64,000 nucleotides of DNA from Streptomyces sp. NRRL F-5122. Lineage in GTDB: Bacteria > Actinomycetota > Actinomycetes > Streptomycetales > Streptomycetaceae. Under the pieces are notes generated by a model. It had not been told where the DNA came from, made no database searches, and saw only the letters and a program-made list of their open reading frames with translations. Where the stretch lies: the NCBI RefSeq assembly GCF_001507435.1, contig NZ_LMWH01000245.1, positions 1-64,000 on the forward strand, read 5' to 3'. This document shows positions 26,617 to 36,243 of the stretch, piece after piece (within the stretch, counting starts at the first letter, position 1; each line of letters opens with the position of its first letter). The position numbers and the translations under genes are program-made.

Positions 26617-27156
26617 TCACACCACCTCGTCCTCGTGCAGACGGTCGCGCAGCGCGCGCACCGCCGAGTGGAGCCTGCTCTTGACCGTGCCCTCGGGGAT
26701 GCCGAGTTCCTCGGCGATCCCCCGGACGGGCAGGTCGGCGTAGAAGCGCAGGACGAGGACCTGGCGGTGGGCGTCCGGCAACTCGTCCAGGCCCTGGGCC
26801 ACGGCGAGCTGGAGCAGGCGGGAGTCCTCGCCCGAAGCGTGCTCCGGCTCCCGGAGGGAGGCCAGCCGTTCACCCAGGCGTTCCTGGCGGCGCTTGGCAC
26901 GGTGCCAGTCCATCGCCAGGTTCGAGGCGACGACGGCCACCCAGGCGGACACGTCCCGCGGCGCCTCGCGCCCGCTCGCGGCCCGTTCCAGCAGCCGCAG
27001 GCGGACCTGCTGCACCCCGTCCGGCAGGTCCGCCTGCGGCACCCCGCCGAGTGCGAGCACCGCCCTCACCCGACGTTCCTGGGCCGCGTCCAGGGGGTCG
27101 TCCACCGCGTGGTCGGCCCCCCGCCCGCGGCGGGCGTTTCTGCGCAGCACAGCCAC
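26617..27156 (-). CDS. ECF-type RNA polymerase sigma factor
   Basis: A 179-residue sigma-70 family factor. Region 2 (about 40-105) includes VSAWVAVVASNLAMDWHRAKRR. Region 4 (about 120-175) has the helix-turn-helix VLVLRFYADLPVRGIAEELG followed by IPEGTVKSRLHSAVRALR. It directs RNA polymerase to a stress or envelope regulon not identifiable here. The GTG start at 27156 follows AAGGGGAGGG; a second in-frame GTG 6 bases later is equally well placed. The gene is cotranscribed with its membrane partner. An ECF-like promoter 26-52 bases upstream suggests autoregulation. Confidence 0.88.
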   Translation of the reverse strand: MAVLRRNARRGRGADHAVDDPLDAAQERRVRAVLALGGVPQADLPDGVQQVRLRLLERAASGREAPRDVSAWVAVVASNLAMDWHRAKRRQERLGERLASLREPEHASGEDSRLLQLAVAQGLDELPDAHRQVLVLRFYADLPVRGIAEELGIPEGTVKSRLHSAVRALRDRLHEDEVV

Positions 27157-28511
<1,355 letters not shown>

Positions 28512-28520
28512 GGGACGCCG

Positions 28521-28557
28521 CGCGGGGGCGCCCACCACTTCGGTGGGCGCCCCCGCG
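28521..28557. terminator. Bidirectional terminator between asd and DUF1203 gene
   Basis: A perfect 16-bp stem (CGCGGGGGCGCCCACC at 28521-28536, complement at 28542-28557) with a 5-base loop lies between convergent genes, 10 bases after asd and 7 before the other stop. Confidence 0.88.
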
Positions 28558-28563
28558 CCGTGC

Positions 28564-29040
28564 TCACCGACCCCTGCGGACCTCGTACAGGAAGCACCCG
28601 TACTCCACGGCCCGCACATGGACGAGCGCCACGTCCGGATCCGCGAACGCCTCCTCGATCGCCGGCCCGACGCCGTCCTCGACCAGGCGGCCGCCGAGGA
28701 TACGGCCGTCCCGCCCATAGCGGCGGACCGTGCGGTGGGCGCCCGTGAACGGATACCCGTCGAGGTCGGGGCCTTCGCACGGGTCCGCGTGGAGGAACAC
28801 CGGTCCCTGTTCGTCGTAGGCCCCGGGATCCACGCCCGTCTCCCCCGCCCAGCGCCGCAGGGGTGCGTACGAGACCAGGGCGATCCGCTCGCCCGGCGTG
28901 CTGCGTCGCAGACAGCAGCGCAGCGGGGCGCCGCCCTCCTCCTCGTCCACGAAGGGGCCCATGGGGCGGCCCGCGTCGTCCGCGGTGCGCAGTTCCTTCA
29001 GGGTCGCCGGGCCGATGGGCCGTGCCGTGTACGTCGTCAT
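28564..29040 (-). CDS. DUF1203-family protein
   Basis: A 158-residue cytoplasmic protein of the DUF1203 family, recognised from GGAPLRCCLR, GERIALVSYAPL, EQGPVFLHADPC and AVEYGCFLYEVRR. The function is unknown. The family has a conserved cysteine/histidine set (RCC, LHADPC, YGCF), which could bind a metal (inference). The ATG at 29040 follows GGAG and gives the usual family length, so a longer in-frame start is rejected. It stands alone, back to back with the second pepN. Confidence 0.8.
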   Translation of the reverse strand: MTTYTARPIGPATLKELRTADDAGRPMGPFVDEEEGGAPLRCCLRRSTPGERIALVSYAPLRRWAGETGVDPGAYDEQGPVFLHADPCEGPDLDGYPFTGAHRTVRRYGRDGRILGGRLVEDGVGPAIEEAFADPDVALVHVRAVEYGCFLYEVRRGR

Positions 29041-29200
29041 GGCTCCAGGCTCCCGTTCGTCCGCCCCGTCCACCGGCGGCAAACGGACATCGCGTTCCCC
29101 GGCCGGGCCGGGCCGGGGGCCGAGCGGGCCCCGGTCATCGCCCGAGACGCAGGTGACATGGAAGGATGGCGCAACCCACACATAACGAGGAGATGACCGC

Positions 29201-31780
29201 GTGCCTGGCACAAACCTGACTCGCGAAGAGGCGCAGCAGCGGGCGAAGCTGCTCACCGTTGACTCGTACGAGATCGATCTCGACCTCTCCGGCGCGCAGG
29301 AGGGCGGCACCTACCGGTCCGTGACCACGGTGCGCTTCGACTCCACCGAGAACGGCTCGGAGTCCTTCATCGACCTGGTGGCACCGACCGTCCACGAGGT
29401 CACTCTGAACGGCGACGCCCTCGACCCCGCCGAGGTCTTCAAGGACTCCAGGATCGCGCTGCCCGGCCTTCTGGAGGGCCGCAACGTGCTCCGCGTGGTC
29501 GCCGACTGCGCGTACACCAACACCGGTGAGGGTCTGCACCGCTTCGTCGACCCCGTGGACGACCAGGCCTACCTGTACACCCAGTTCGAGGTGCCGGACG
29601 CCCGTCGCGTCTTCGCGTCCTTCGAGCAGCCGGACCTCAAGGCGACCTTCCAGTTCACGGTGAAGGCGCCCAGCGGCTGGACCGTCATCTCCAACTCGCC
29701 CACGCCCGAGCCCAAGGACGACGTCTGGGTCTTCGAGCCGACGCCGCGCATCTCGAGCTACATCACCGCGCTGATCGTGGGCCCGTACCACTCCGTGCAC
29801 AGCGTGTACGAGAAGGACGGCCGGAGTGTCCCGCTCGGCGTGTACTGCCGGCCCTCCCTCGCCGAGTTCCTCGACTCGGACGCGATCTTCGACGTGACCC
29901 GCCAGGGCTTCGACTGGTTCCAGGAGAAGTTCGACTACGCGTACCCCTTCAAGAAGTACGACCAGCTCTTCGTGCCGGAGTTCAACGCGGGCGCGATGGA
30001 GAACGCCGGTGCGGTCACGATCCGCGACCAGTACGTCTTCCGCTCCAAGGTGACGGACGCCGCGTACGAGGTGCGGGCGGAGACCATTCTGCACGAGCTG
30101 GCCCACATGTGGTTCGGCGACCTCGTGACCATGGAGTGGTGGAACGACCTGTGGCTGAACGAGTCGTTCGCCACCTACACGTCCATCGCCTGCCAGGCGC
30201 ACCACCCCGGGTCCCGCTGGCCGCACTCCTGGACCACGTTCGCCAACTCCATGAAAACGTGGGCGTACCGGCAGGACCAGCTGCCGTCGACGCACCCGAT
30301 CATGGCCGAGATCAACGACCTGGACGATGTGCTCGTCAACTTCGACGGCATCACGTACGCCAAGGGCGCCTCGGTCCTCAAGCAGCTCGTCGCCTATGTC
30401 GGCATGGACGAGTTCTTCCGTGGCGTGCAGGCGTACTTCAAGCAGCACGCCTACGGCAACACGCGCCTGTCCGACCTGCTGGGCGCCCTGGAGGAGACCT
30501 CCGGCCGCGACCTGAAGACCTGGTCGGGGAAGTGGCTGGAGACCGCGGGCATCAACGTCCTCCGCCCGGAGATCGAGACCGACGGGAACGGCGTCATCAC
30601 CTCCTTCGCCATCCGCCAGGAGGCCCCGGCCCTCCCGGCCGGCGCGAAGGGCGAGCCCACCCTGCGTCCGCACCGCATCGCCGTCGGCCTGTACGACCTC
30701 GACGGCGACAGCGGCAAACTGCTGCGCGCCGAGGACGGCCGGATCGAGCTGGACGTCGACGGCGAGCTCACCGCCGTGCCGCAGCTGACCGGCCGGCGCC
30801 GTCCCGACGTCATCCTGCTCAACGACGACGATCTGTCGTACGCGAAGGTCCGTCTGGACGAGCAGTCCCTCGCCTTCGTCACCGAGCACCTGGGGGACTT
30901 CGACTCGTCGCTGCCGCGCGCCCTCTGCTGGGCCTCGGCCTGGGACATGACGCGGGACGCGGAGCTGGCGACCCGCGACTACCTGTCCCTGGTCCTGTCC
31001 GGCATCGGCAAGGAGTCGGACATCGGTGTCGTGCAGTCGCTGCACCGCCAGGTGAAGCTGGCCGTCGACCTGTACGCGGACCCGTCCGCGCGGGAGGCGC
31101 TGCTGACCCGCTGGACGGACGCGACCCTGGCCCATCTGCGCTCGGCCGAGCCGGGAAGCGACCACCAGCTGGCGTGGGCCCGCGCCTTCGCGGCCACGGC
31201 CCGTACGCCGGAGCAGCTGGACCTGCTGGAAGCGCTGCTCGACGGCTCGCAGACCGTGGAGGGCCTCGTCGTCGACACCGAGCTGCGCTGGGCGTTCGTG
31301 CAACGGCTCGCGGCCGTCGGCCGCTTCGACGAGACCGAGATCGCGGGAGAGCTGGAGCGGGACAAGACCGCCGCCGGAGAGCGGCACGCGGCGATCGCGC
31401 GGGCCGCGCGCCCCACGCCGGAGGCCAAGGCGGAGGCCTGGGCTTCGGTCGTCGAGTCCGACAAGCTGCCCAACGCCGTGCAGGAGGCGGTGATCACGGG
31501 CTTCGTCCAGACCGACCAGCGCGAACTGCTCGCCCCCTACACGGAGAAGTACTTCGAGGTGGTCAAGGACATCTGGGACTCCCGCTCCCACGAGATGGCC
31601 CAGCAGATCGTGGTCGGGCTCTACCCGTCGATCCAGGTCTCCGCTGAGACGTCGGCGAAGGCGGACTCCTGGCTGGCCTCGGCCGAGCCGTCCCCGGCGC
31701 TGCGTCGCCTGATCATGGAGTCGAGCGCCGGCGTCGAACGCGCGCTGAAGGCACAGGCCGCGGACGCGGCCGCCTCCTAG
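29201..31780 (+). CDS. pepN: M1 family aminopeptidase N (second paralogue)
   Basis: An 859-residue cytoplasmic zinc aminopeptidase, probably the housekeeping PepN. It has GAMENAGAVTIRDQYVF (about residue 264), HELAHMWFGD (about 297) and NESFATY with the third zinc ligand. The C-terminal ERAP1-like helical domain is complete. The start GTG is preceded by GAGGAG at 8 bases and yields M-PGTNLTREEAQQRAKLL. It is clearly homologous along its whole length to the protein at 12742, which differs in lacking the NAGA after GAME and in its active-site surroundings (DDLWLKES against NDLWLNES). It is transcribed alone and ends at a strong hairpin. Confidence 0.95.
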   Translation: MPGTNLTREEAQQRAKLLTVDSYEIDLDLSGAQEGGTYRSVTTVRFDSTENGSESFIDLVAPTVHEVTLNGDALDPAEVFKDSRIALPGLLEGRNVLRVVADCAYTNTGEGLHRFVDPVDDQAYLYTQFEVPDARRVFASFEQPDLKATFQFTVKAPSGWTVISNSPTPEPKDDVWVFEPTPRISSYITALIVGPYHSVHSVYEKDGRSVPLGVYCRPSLAEFLDSDAIFDVTRQGFDWFQEKFDYAYPFKKYDQLFVPEFNAGAMENAGAVTIRDQYVFRSKVTDAAYEVRAETILHELAHMWFGDLVTMEWWNDLWLNESFATYTSIACQAHHPGSRWPHSWTTFANSMKTWAYRQDQLPSTHPIMAEINDLDDVLVNFDGITYAKGASVLKQLVAYVGMDEFFRGVQAYFKQHAYGNTRLSDLLGALEETSGRDLKTWSGKWLETAGINVLRPEIETDGNGVITSFAIRQEAPALPAGAKGEPTLRPHRIAVGLYDLDGDSGKLLRAEDGRIELDVDGELTAVPQLTGRRRPDVILLNDDDLSYAKVRLDEQSLAFVTEHLGDFDSSLPRALCWASAWDMTRDAELATRDYLSLVLSGIGKESDIGVVQSLHRQVKLAVDLYADPSAREALLTRWTDATLAHLRSAEPGSDHQLAWARAFAATARTPEQLDLLEALLDGSQTVEGLVVDTELRWAFVQRLAAVGRFDETEIAGELERDKTAAGERHAAIARAARPTPEAKAEAWASVVESDKLPNAVQEAVITGFVQTDQRELLAPYTEKYFEVVKDIWDSRSHEMAQQIVVGLYPSIQVSAETSAKADSWLASAEPSPALRRLIMESSAGVERALKAQAADAAAS

Positions 31781-31796
31781 TCGTACCCCGAACACC

Positions 31797-31827
31797 AAGG
31801 GCGCCCGGCCGTGTGCCGGGCGCCCTT
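31797..31827 (+). terminator. Terminator after second pepN
   Basis: AAGGGCGCCCGGC (31797-31809) pairs perfectly with GCCGGGCGCCCTT (31815-31827) around CGTGT: a 13-bp stem, 16 bases after the stop. Confidence 0.85.
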
Positions 31828-31968
31828 CGCGCGATACGGCGTCGCCCCCGGCCACGCGCTTTTGTCCGGCCGTGCATCGGCCGACGGGCAGCAGCCGGCA
31901 TGGCTCCAAGCCACTTACCGTCAAGTCGCTTTCTCCCATGCGACCTGATCGGAGCGGATACTGTCCCC

Positions 31969-32508
31969 ATGGCCAGGGACAACAACGACGAAGGACACCG
32001 GGCGCCCAGGGATCCCGTCGACGCGATCATCGAGCAGTGGGCCACCGAGCGGCCCGACCTCGACACGGCCGCGATGGAGGTCTTCGGGCGCGTCTTCCGG
32101 CTCTCACGGGAGATGGGCGACCGGATGGAGAAGGCCTACGGGCGGTTCGGGCTCGGGCGCAGCGACTTCGACGTGCTGGCGGCCCTGCGCCGTTCCGGTG
32201 CGCCGTACACACTCTCCCCGCGCCTGCTCTCGTCGACCCTGATGCTCACCACGGGCGGGATGACCGGCCGCCTCGACAAGCTGGAGCGTACGGGGCTGGT
32301 GCGCCGCTCGCCCGATCCGCACGACCGGCGCGGACTCCAGGTGACCCTCACGGACGAGGGCCTCCGGCTGATCGACGAGGCGGTGGGCGCCGGTCTGGCC
32401 GTCCAGACCGAGGCGCTCGGCGCCCTGGACCCGCAGCAGGCCGGGCACCTCGCCGACCTGCTGCGCCGATTGCTCGCCGGTACGGTCGGCGCCGGCCCGG
32501 CCGACTGA
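31969..32508 (+). CDS. MarR-family transcriptional regulator
   Basis: A 179-residue winged-helix regulator. The recognition helix region is TLSPRLLSSTLMLTTGGMTGRLDKLE, followed by the wing motif RRSPDPHDRRGLQVTLTDEG, which includes the DxRR/K signature of MarR proteins. It normally acts as a dimeric repressor relieved by small phenolic or oxidising ligands. No divergent target gene adjoins, so it may regulate itself or remote genes. An ACTT-N6-AAGT dyad lies about 55 bases upstream. The ribosome site before the ATG is distant (GGAG, 14 bases). Confidence 0.88.
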   Translation: MARDNNDEGHRAPRDPVDAIIEQWATERPDLDTAAMEVFGRVFRLSREMGDRMEKAYGRFGLGRSDFDVLAALRRSGAPYTLSPRLLSSTLMLTTGGMTGRLDKLERTGLVRRSPDPHDRRGLQVTLTDEGLRLIDEAVGAGLAVQTEALGALDPQQAGHLADLLRRLLAGTVGAGPAD

Positions 32509-32637
32509 CCGCCGCCCGTTCGGCACGTGCCCGGGTTTCCCGTCGAGGAGAACGCGGCCCGGACGGGGGCTTACGGAACGACGGGCGAGCGCACGCCGGA
32601 AACCCACGCGGGTTACGTCCGTACGGGTGAAAGGCAT

Positions 32638-32678
32638 CGAGGGAGTCCGCGCCCCGTACAGGTGCGCGGACTCCCTCG
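32638..32678. terminator. Bidirectional terminator downstream of marR-type gene
   Basis: CGAGGGAGTCCGCGC (32638-32652) pairs perfectly with GCGCGGACTCCCTCG (32664-32678): 15 bp, 11-base loop. It lies between convergent genes. Confidence 0.85.
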
Positions 32679-32739
32679 CGGAAGGGGAAGGAGGCGGCTG
32701 CCCCGCGGGCCTGGCCCGGGCCCACGGCGCGGCGGGGCG

Positions 32740-32979
32740 TCAGCCCTGCTTCGCCTGCTTGCGGGTCTTGTCGGTGACCATGACGAGACCGGCGATGATC
32801 GCGAACAGCACGATCGGCGCGGCCACGAAGAGCCCCAGCGTCTCCGCCACGCTCAGGCCCGTGCCGGGGTCGTCACCGTCGTCGCGGGTCAGCGCGAGCG
32901 CGGGGGACGACATGAGCAGCATCATCAGCGTCGTACCGGCGGCCAGGGCGCCGGCGCGCAGGGCGTTCTTCTTGTCCAC
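32740..32979 (-). CDS. Small membrane protein with signal peptide
   Basis: A 79-residue protein: signal peptide (AGALAAGTTLMMLLMSSPALA), a short acidic outer loop (TRDDGDDPGTG), then one membrane helix (LGLFVAAPIVLFAIIAGLVM) and a basic cytoplasmic tail (TDKTRKQAKQG). The function is unknown; such proteins are conserved in streptomycetes near malQ as far as I recall. The GTG start has no Shine-Dalgarno site. A TACTTT box ends 6 bases before it, so the transcript is probably leaderless. The hydropathy pattern makes it a real gene. Confidence 0.75.
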   Translation of the reverse strand: MDKKNALRAGALAAGTTLMMLLMSSPALALTRDDGDDPGTGLSVAETLGLFVAAPIVLFAIIAGLVMVTDKTRKQAKQG

Positions 32980-33046
32980 GGTGCAAAAGTAGCGAACGCC
33001 GGAACGGCCCGCGCGCCCGGGGGTGCGCTACGGCTCACGCCGGCCG

Positions 33047-35128
33047 TCACCCGGCCCTGCCCCGCAACACTCCCATCAGCGCGTGCAGCCGCGGTGAGGC
33101 CGCCAGATCCTCCAGGGTCACGGGTTGTCCCTCCGCATCCGCTATCGGCAGTCGCCAGTTCGGGTACTCGTCCCATGTGCCCGGCAGGTTCTGCGGGCGG
33201 CGGTCGCCCACCGCGTCCGGAAGCCAGACGCCGATCAACCGGGCCGGGGTGCGCAGCAGAAAGCGATGGACCGCCTGGATCTCCATCTCCTCCGACACCA
33301 CCGAGACCCCGCCGCTCCCTCCCTTCAGCAGTCCCAGCCGGGACAGCAGGGCGAGCCACTCACCGGTGTCGGTGGCCGCGGCGGCCCGCTCCTGGTCGAG
33401 CGGGCGGGTCAGCAGACCGAGCCGGTCGCGCAGTTCGACGTGTTCGCCGGTGAGCCGGGCGGCCGTCGAGGGCAGATCGTGGGTGGTGGCGGTGGCCAGG
33501 CAGTCCGCGCGCCAGCGCTCGGGCGGCAGCGGCTTCCCGGTGCCCTCCCAGTCGCGCTCGAACCACAGCACGGATGTGCCGAGCACACCGCGCTCGTGCA
33601 GCGTCCCACGCACCCCGGGCTCCACGGTCCCGAGGTCCTCACCGATGACGAGCGACCCGGCCCGCGAGGCCTCCAGCACCAGGACGGCGAGCATGGCCTC
33701 GGCGTCGTACCGGACGTAGGTCCCCTCCGTGGGCGGCTGCCCCTGCGGTACCCACCACAGCCGGAACAGGCCCATCACATGGTCGATGCGCAGGGCGCCG
33801 GCGTGCCGCAGCAGGGCGCGCAGCAGCCGGCGGAAAGGGGCGTAGCCGGACGCCGCCAGGCGGTCGGGGCGCCAGGGCGGCAGGCCCCAGTCCTGGCCGC
33901 GCGCGTTGAAGGCGTCCGGCGGAGCGCCCACCGACATTCCGGCCGCGAGGTGCTCCTGCTGCGCCCAGGCGTCGGCGCCGCCGGGGTGCACGCCGACCGC
34001 GAGATCGTGGATCAGGCCGACCGCCATCCCGGCGTCCCTCGCGGTGCGCTGGGCGGTGCCGAGTTGGGCGTCGGTCAGCCAGGCGAGATGGCTGTGGAAG
34101 TCGACGCGCTCCATCAACTCGGCGCGGGCCCGGGCGGTCTCGGGCGAACGCGGATCGCGCAGCCCGGGGGGCCAGGAGTGCCAGTCGGCGCCGTACGCCT
34201 CCGCGAGCGCGCACCACGTCGCGTAGTCCTCCAGGACCTCGCCCTCCTGGGCGAGGAAGTCCGCGTAGGCGGCGCGCCGTCCGGGGCCGAGCGGCACCGC
34301 GTGCACAAGTTCGAGCGCCTCGCGCTTGAGCTCCCACACCGCGTCCCGGTCGATCAACTCGCCCTTCTCGACGACGGATTCACGCAGTCGCGCGGCGCGC
34401 TCCAGCAGCGTACGCAGGCGGGTCCGGTCCTCGACGTACGGGAACTCGGGAACGTCCTCGACACGCAGATGCACGGGGTCGGGGAAACGGCGGGAGGAGG
34501 GGCGGTACGGAGAGGGATCGGTGGGTACGCCGGGCACGGCCGCGTGCAACGGGTTCACCTGGACGAAGCCGGCGCCGAGGGCCCGTCCGGCCCAGGCCGT
34601 CACCTCGGCGAGGTCACCGAGGTCTCCCATGCCCCAGGACCTCTGGGACAGCAGGGAGTAGAGCTGGACGAGCAGTCCGTAGGAGCGGGCCGGAGGTACG
34701 GGCAGCCGGGCGGGCGCGGCGATCAGATGGGCCCGGGCGGTGCGTCCGTCGGGCGCGGTGACGTGCAGGGCGTGGACCCCGGGCGGGAGTTGCTCGGCCG
34801 ACGCGCGCGTCTCGCCCTGTTCGGTCTCGACCGTGACGCGGCTGCCGTCCGGGAGTGCGGCGAGCGCCGCGGGCGCGCGTCCGCCCCAGCACACCACGGT
34901 CGGCGGCAGCAGGCGTTCACGCAGCTCGGTCTCGCGGGCGGCCAGGGCCTGCCGCACGGCGTCCGGGGTGCCCGCGTCCACGCCGAGCGCGGCCAGAACG
35001 GCGGTGACGGCGGTGTCCGACGCCGCGACCGTACGGTCCGCTGACGGGCGGTAGGAGGTGGCGACGCCGTGCAGCGCGGCGAGCCGGGCCAGCGGCGTCC
35101 CGTCGCGCGCGGGGTCGGCCGACGTCAT
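33047..35128 (-). CDS. malQ: 4-alpha-glucanotransferase (amylomaltase)
   Basis: A 693-residue GH77 enzyme transferring alpha-1,4-glucan segments in maltodextrin and glycogen metabolism. Catalytic features are present: the Asp nucleophile in ALRIDHVMGLFRLWW, the acid/base Glu in VIGEDLGTVEP and the stabiliser Asp in TTHDLPSTA. The actinobacterial type carries the extra N-terminal beta domain of about 150 residues. Its ATG begins directly after the TAG of the small repeat protein upstream (TAGATG), so the two are translationally coupled. Confidence 0.93.
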   Translation of the reverse strand: MTSADPARDGTPLARLAALHGVATSYRPSADRTVAASDTAVTAVLAALGVDAGTPDAVRQALAARETELRERLLPPTVVCWGGRAPAALAALPDGSRVTVETEQGETRASAEQLPPGVHALHVTAPDGRTARAHLIAAPARLPVPPARSYGLLVQLYSLLSQRSWGMGDLGDLAEVTAWAGRALGAGFVQVNPLHAAVPGVPTDPSPYRPSSRRFPDPVHLRVEDVPEFPYVEDRTRLRTLLERAARLRESVVEKGELIDRDAVWELKREALELVHAVPLGPGRRAAYADFLAQEGEVLEDYATWCALAEAYGADWHSWPPGLRDPRSPETARARAELMERVDFHSHLAWLTDAQLGTAQRTARDAGMAVGLIHDLAVGVHPGGADAWAQQEHLAAGMSVGAPPDAFNARGQDWGLPPWRPDRLAASGYAPFRRLLRALLRHAGALRIDHVMGLFRLWWVPQGQPPTEGTYVRYDAEAMLAVLVLEASRAGSLVIGEDLGTVEPGVRGTLHERGVLGTSVLWFERDWEGTGKPLPPERWRADCLATATTHDLPSTAARLTGEHVELRDRLGLLTRPLDQERAAAATDTGEWLALLSRLGLLKGGSGGVSVVSEEMEIQAVHRFLLRTPARLIGVWLPDAVGDRRPQNLPGTWDEYPNWRLPIADAEGQPVTLEDLAASPRLHALMGVLRGRAG

Positions 35129-35368
35129 CTAGTACCCCGTGGGGTCCGCACCGGCGGCCGAGGGCTCGCTGGTCAGCGGCGTGAGATCGGTGTGGGGCGG
35201 TTCACTGGTGAGGGGCTCGGCGTCGGGCAGCGGCGGCTCGCTGGTCAGCGGCGCCTCCGCGCAGGCGCCCTCGGCGCTGAGCACGCACAGCAGGGCGTCG
35301 GCGTCGGCGGACGGCACCGCGTCGGGTTTGTACTGCGCCGGGAGCAAGGGGTGTACCGGTGCGGCCAC
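35129..35368 (-). CDS. Small LTSEP-repeat protein coupled to malQ
   Basis: A 79-residue protein that I cannot assign. The first half (AAPVHPLLPAQYKPDAVPSADADALLCVLSAEGACAEA, given here in two parts: residues 2-20 and 21-39) is Ala/Pro-rich with two cysteines. The second half contains three near-perfect copies of PLTSEP separated by 8-10 residues, all acidic and Pro-rich, ending DPTGY. GTG at 35368 has GGAGG 7 bases upstream, and the stop abuts the malQ ATG, so it is a genuine coupled gene. There is no signal peptide or membrane helix. Disordered, Ser/Thr-rich repeats could be phosphorylation or binding sites (inference). Confidence 0.65.
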   Translation of the reverse strand: MAAPVHPLLPAQYKPDAVPSADADALLCVLSAEGACAEAPLTSEPPLPDAEPLTSEPPHTDLTPLTSEPSAAGADPTGY

Positions 35369-35646
35369 GGGGGCCTCCTCGTCGTCGTACGACAGATGCG
35401 GGTGAGAGCAGCCCTACCCAGTGGGCGCGTTCGCAGACGTACGAGGACGAACAACGTGTGTCTGGTCACATTTCGTTCCCGTGCACCTCCACCCAAGGGG
35501 CAAAACGCGACACATCGACCACTCCCGTCGACACTCTAGTCAGGAGGGCGGCGTCTTCGACGTCGCCGGGCGCCACCGGAGGAGGCCGCCTGCGAACCGG
35601 CGGTCCCCACCGGAGCGATAGACGGGGTGTGAGACTGTTCCGCCCC

Positions 35647-36243
35647 ATGGGGGGCCACCGGGAGAAGGACACGGACGCGGCCCTGCTGCGCGCGGTCGCG
35701 GACGGCGATTCGACGGCGATGGCCGCCCTGTACGACCGGCACGCGGGATGGCTGCACATGCGGCTCGCGCGGCGCTGCGGCGACGCCGAAGCGGTGCGGG
35801 AGGTCCTGCAGGACACCTTTGTGACGGTGTGGCGGTCGGCGGCGGCACACCGCGGCGAGGAGGTCGGCGGCTGGCTGTGGACGATCGCCGCACGGCGTCT
35901 GGTCGACGCGCGCCGCGCACAGGAGCGCACCGCACGGATCGAGACGTCACCGATGGACGCGATACGGGTCGAGCACGAATCGTCGGTGGCGGCGCCGTCC
36001 ACGGAGGAACGGGTGCTCGCGAGGCTGGAGTTCGGCGACGTGGGCACCGCTCTCGACCGGATCTCCCCCGAGTTGCGGGACGTGTTGCGCGCGACGGTCG
36101 TCGACGGGCTGACCACCCGTGAGACCGCCCGTCTGCTCGGGATACCCGAAGGCACGGTCAAGAGCCGCGCCATGCGCGCCCGCGCCGAACTCCGCTCGGC
36201 CCTTGCCCATTTGAGCCCGACACCGCTGGGAGGCCCGGCATGA
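35647..36243 (+). CDS. ECF-type RNA polymerase sigma factor (ABC-transporter operon)
   Basis: A 198-residue sigma-70 family protein. Region 2 (AALLRAVADGDSTAMAALYD, then GWLWTIAARRLVDARRA) and region 4 (ELRDVLRATVVDGLTTRETA, LGIPEGTVKSRAMRARAEL) are clear. It heads an operon of five genes: sigma, anti-sigma, ABC ATPase and two membrane proteins, with start/stop overlaps. ATG at 35647 is chosen; GTG at 35629 in the same frame is an alternative with no better ribosome site. The 278-base divergent region to the LTSEP gene showed no ECF-type promoter to my eye, so autoregulation is not evident. Confidence 0.88.
   Translation: MGGHREKDTDAALLRAVADGDSTAMAALYDRHAGWLHMRLARRCGDAEAVREVLQDTFVTVWRSAAAHRGEEVGGWLWTIAARRLVDARRAQERTARIETSPMDAIRVEHESSVAAPSTEERVLARLEFGDVGTALDRISPELRDVLRATVVDGLTTRETARLLGIPEGTVKSRAMRARAELRSALAHLSPTPLGGPA

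Noticed and set aside
35129..35368. RiPP precursor with three core repeats
   Set aside because: The PLTSEP repeats look core-like, but there is no modifying enzyme, protease or dedicated exporter next to it; malQ is the coupled neighbour.
35369..35646. ECF-type autoregulatory promoter in front of the second sigma factor
   Set aside because: A GAAC occurs at 35594-35597 but no CGTC-like -10 lies at the required distance.
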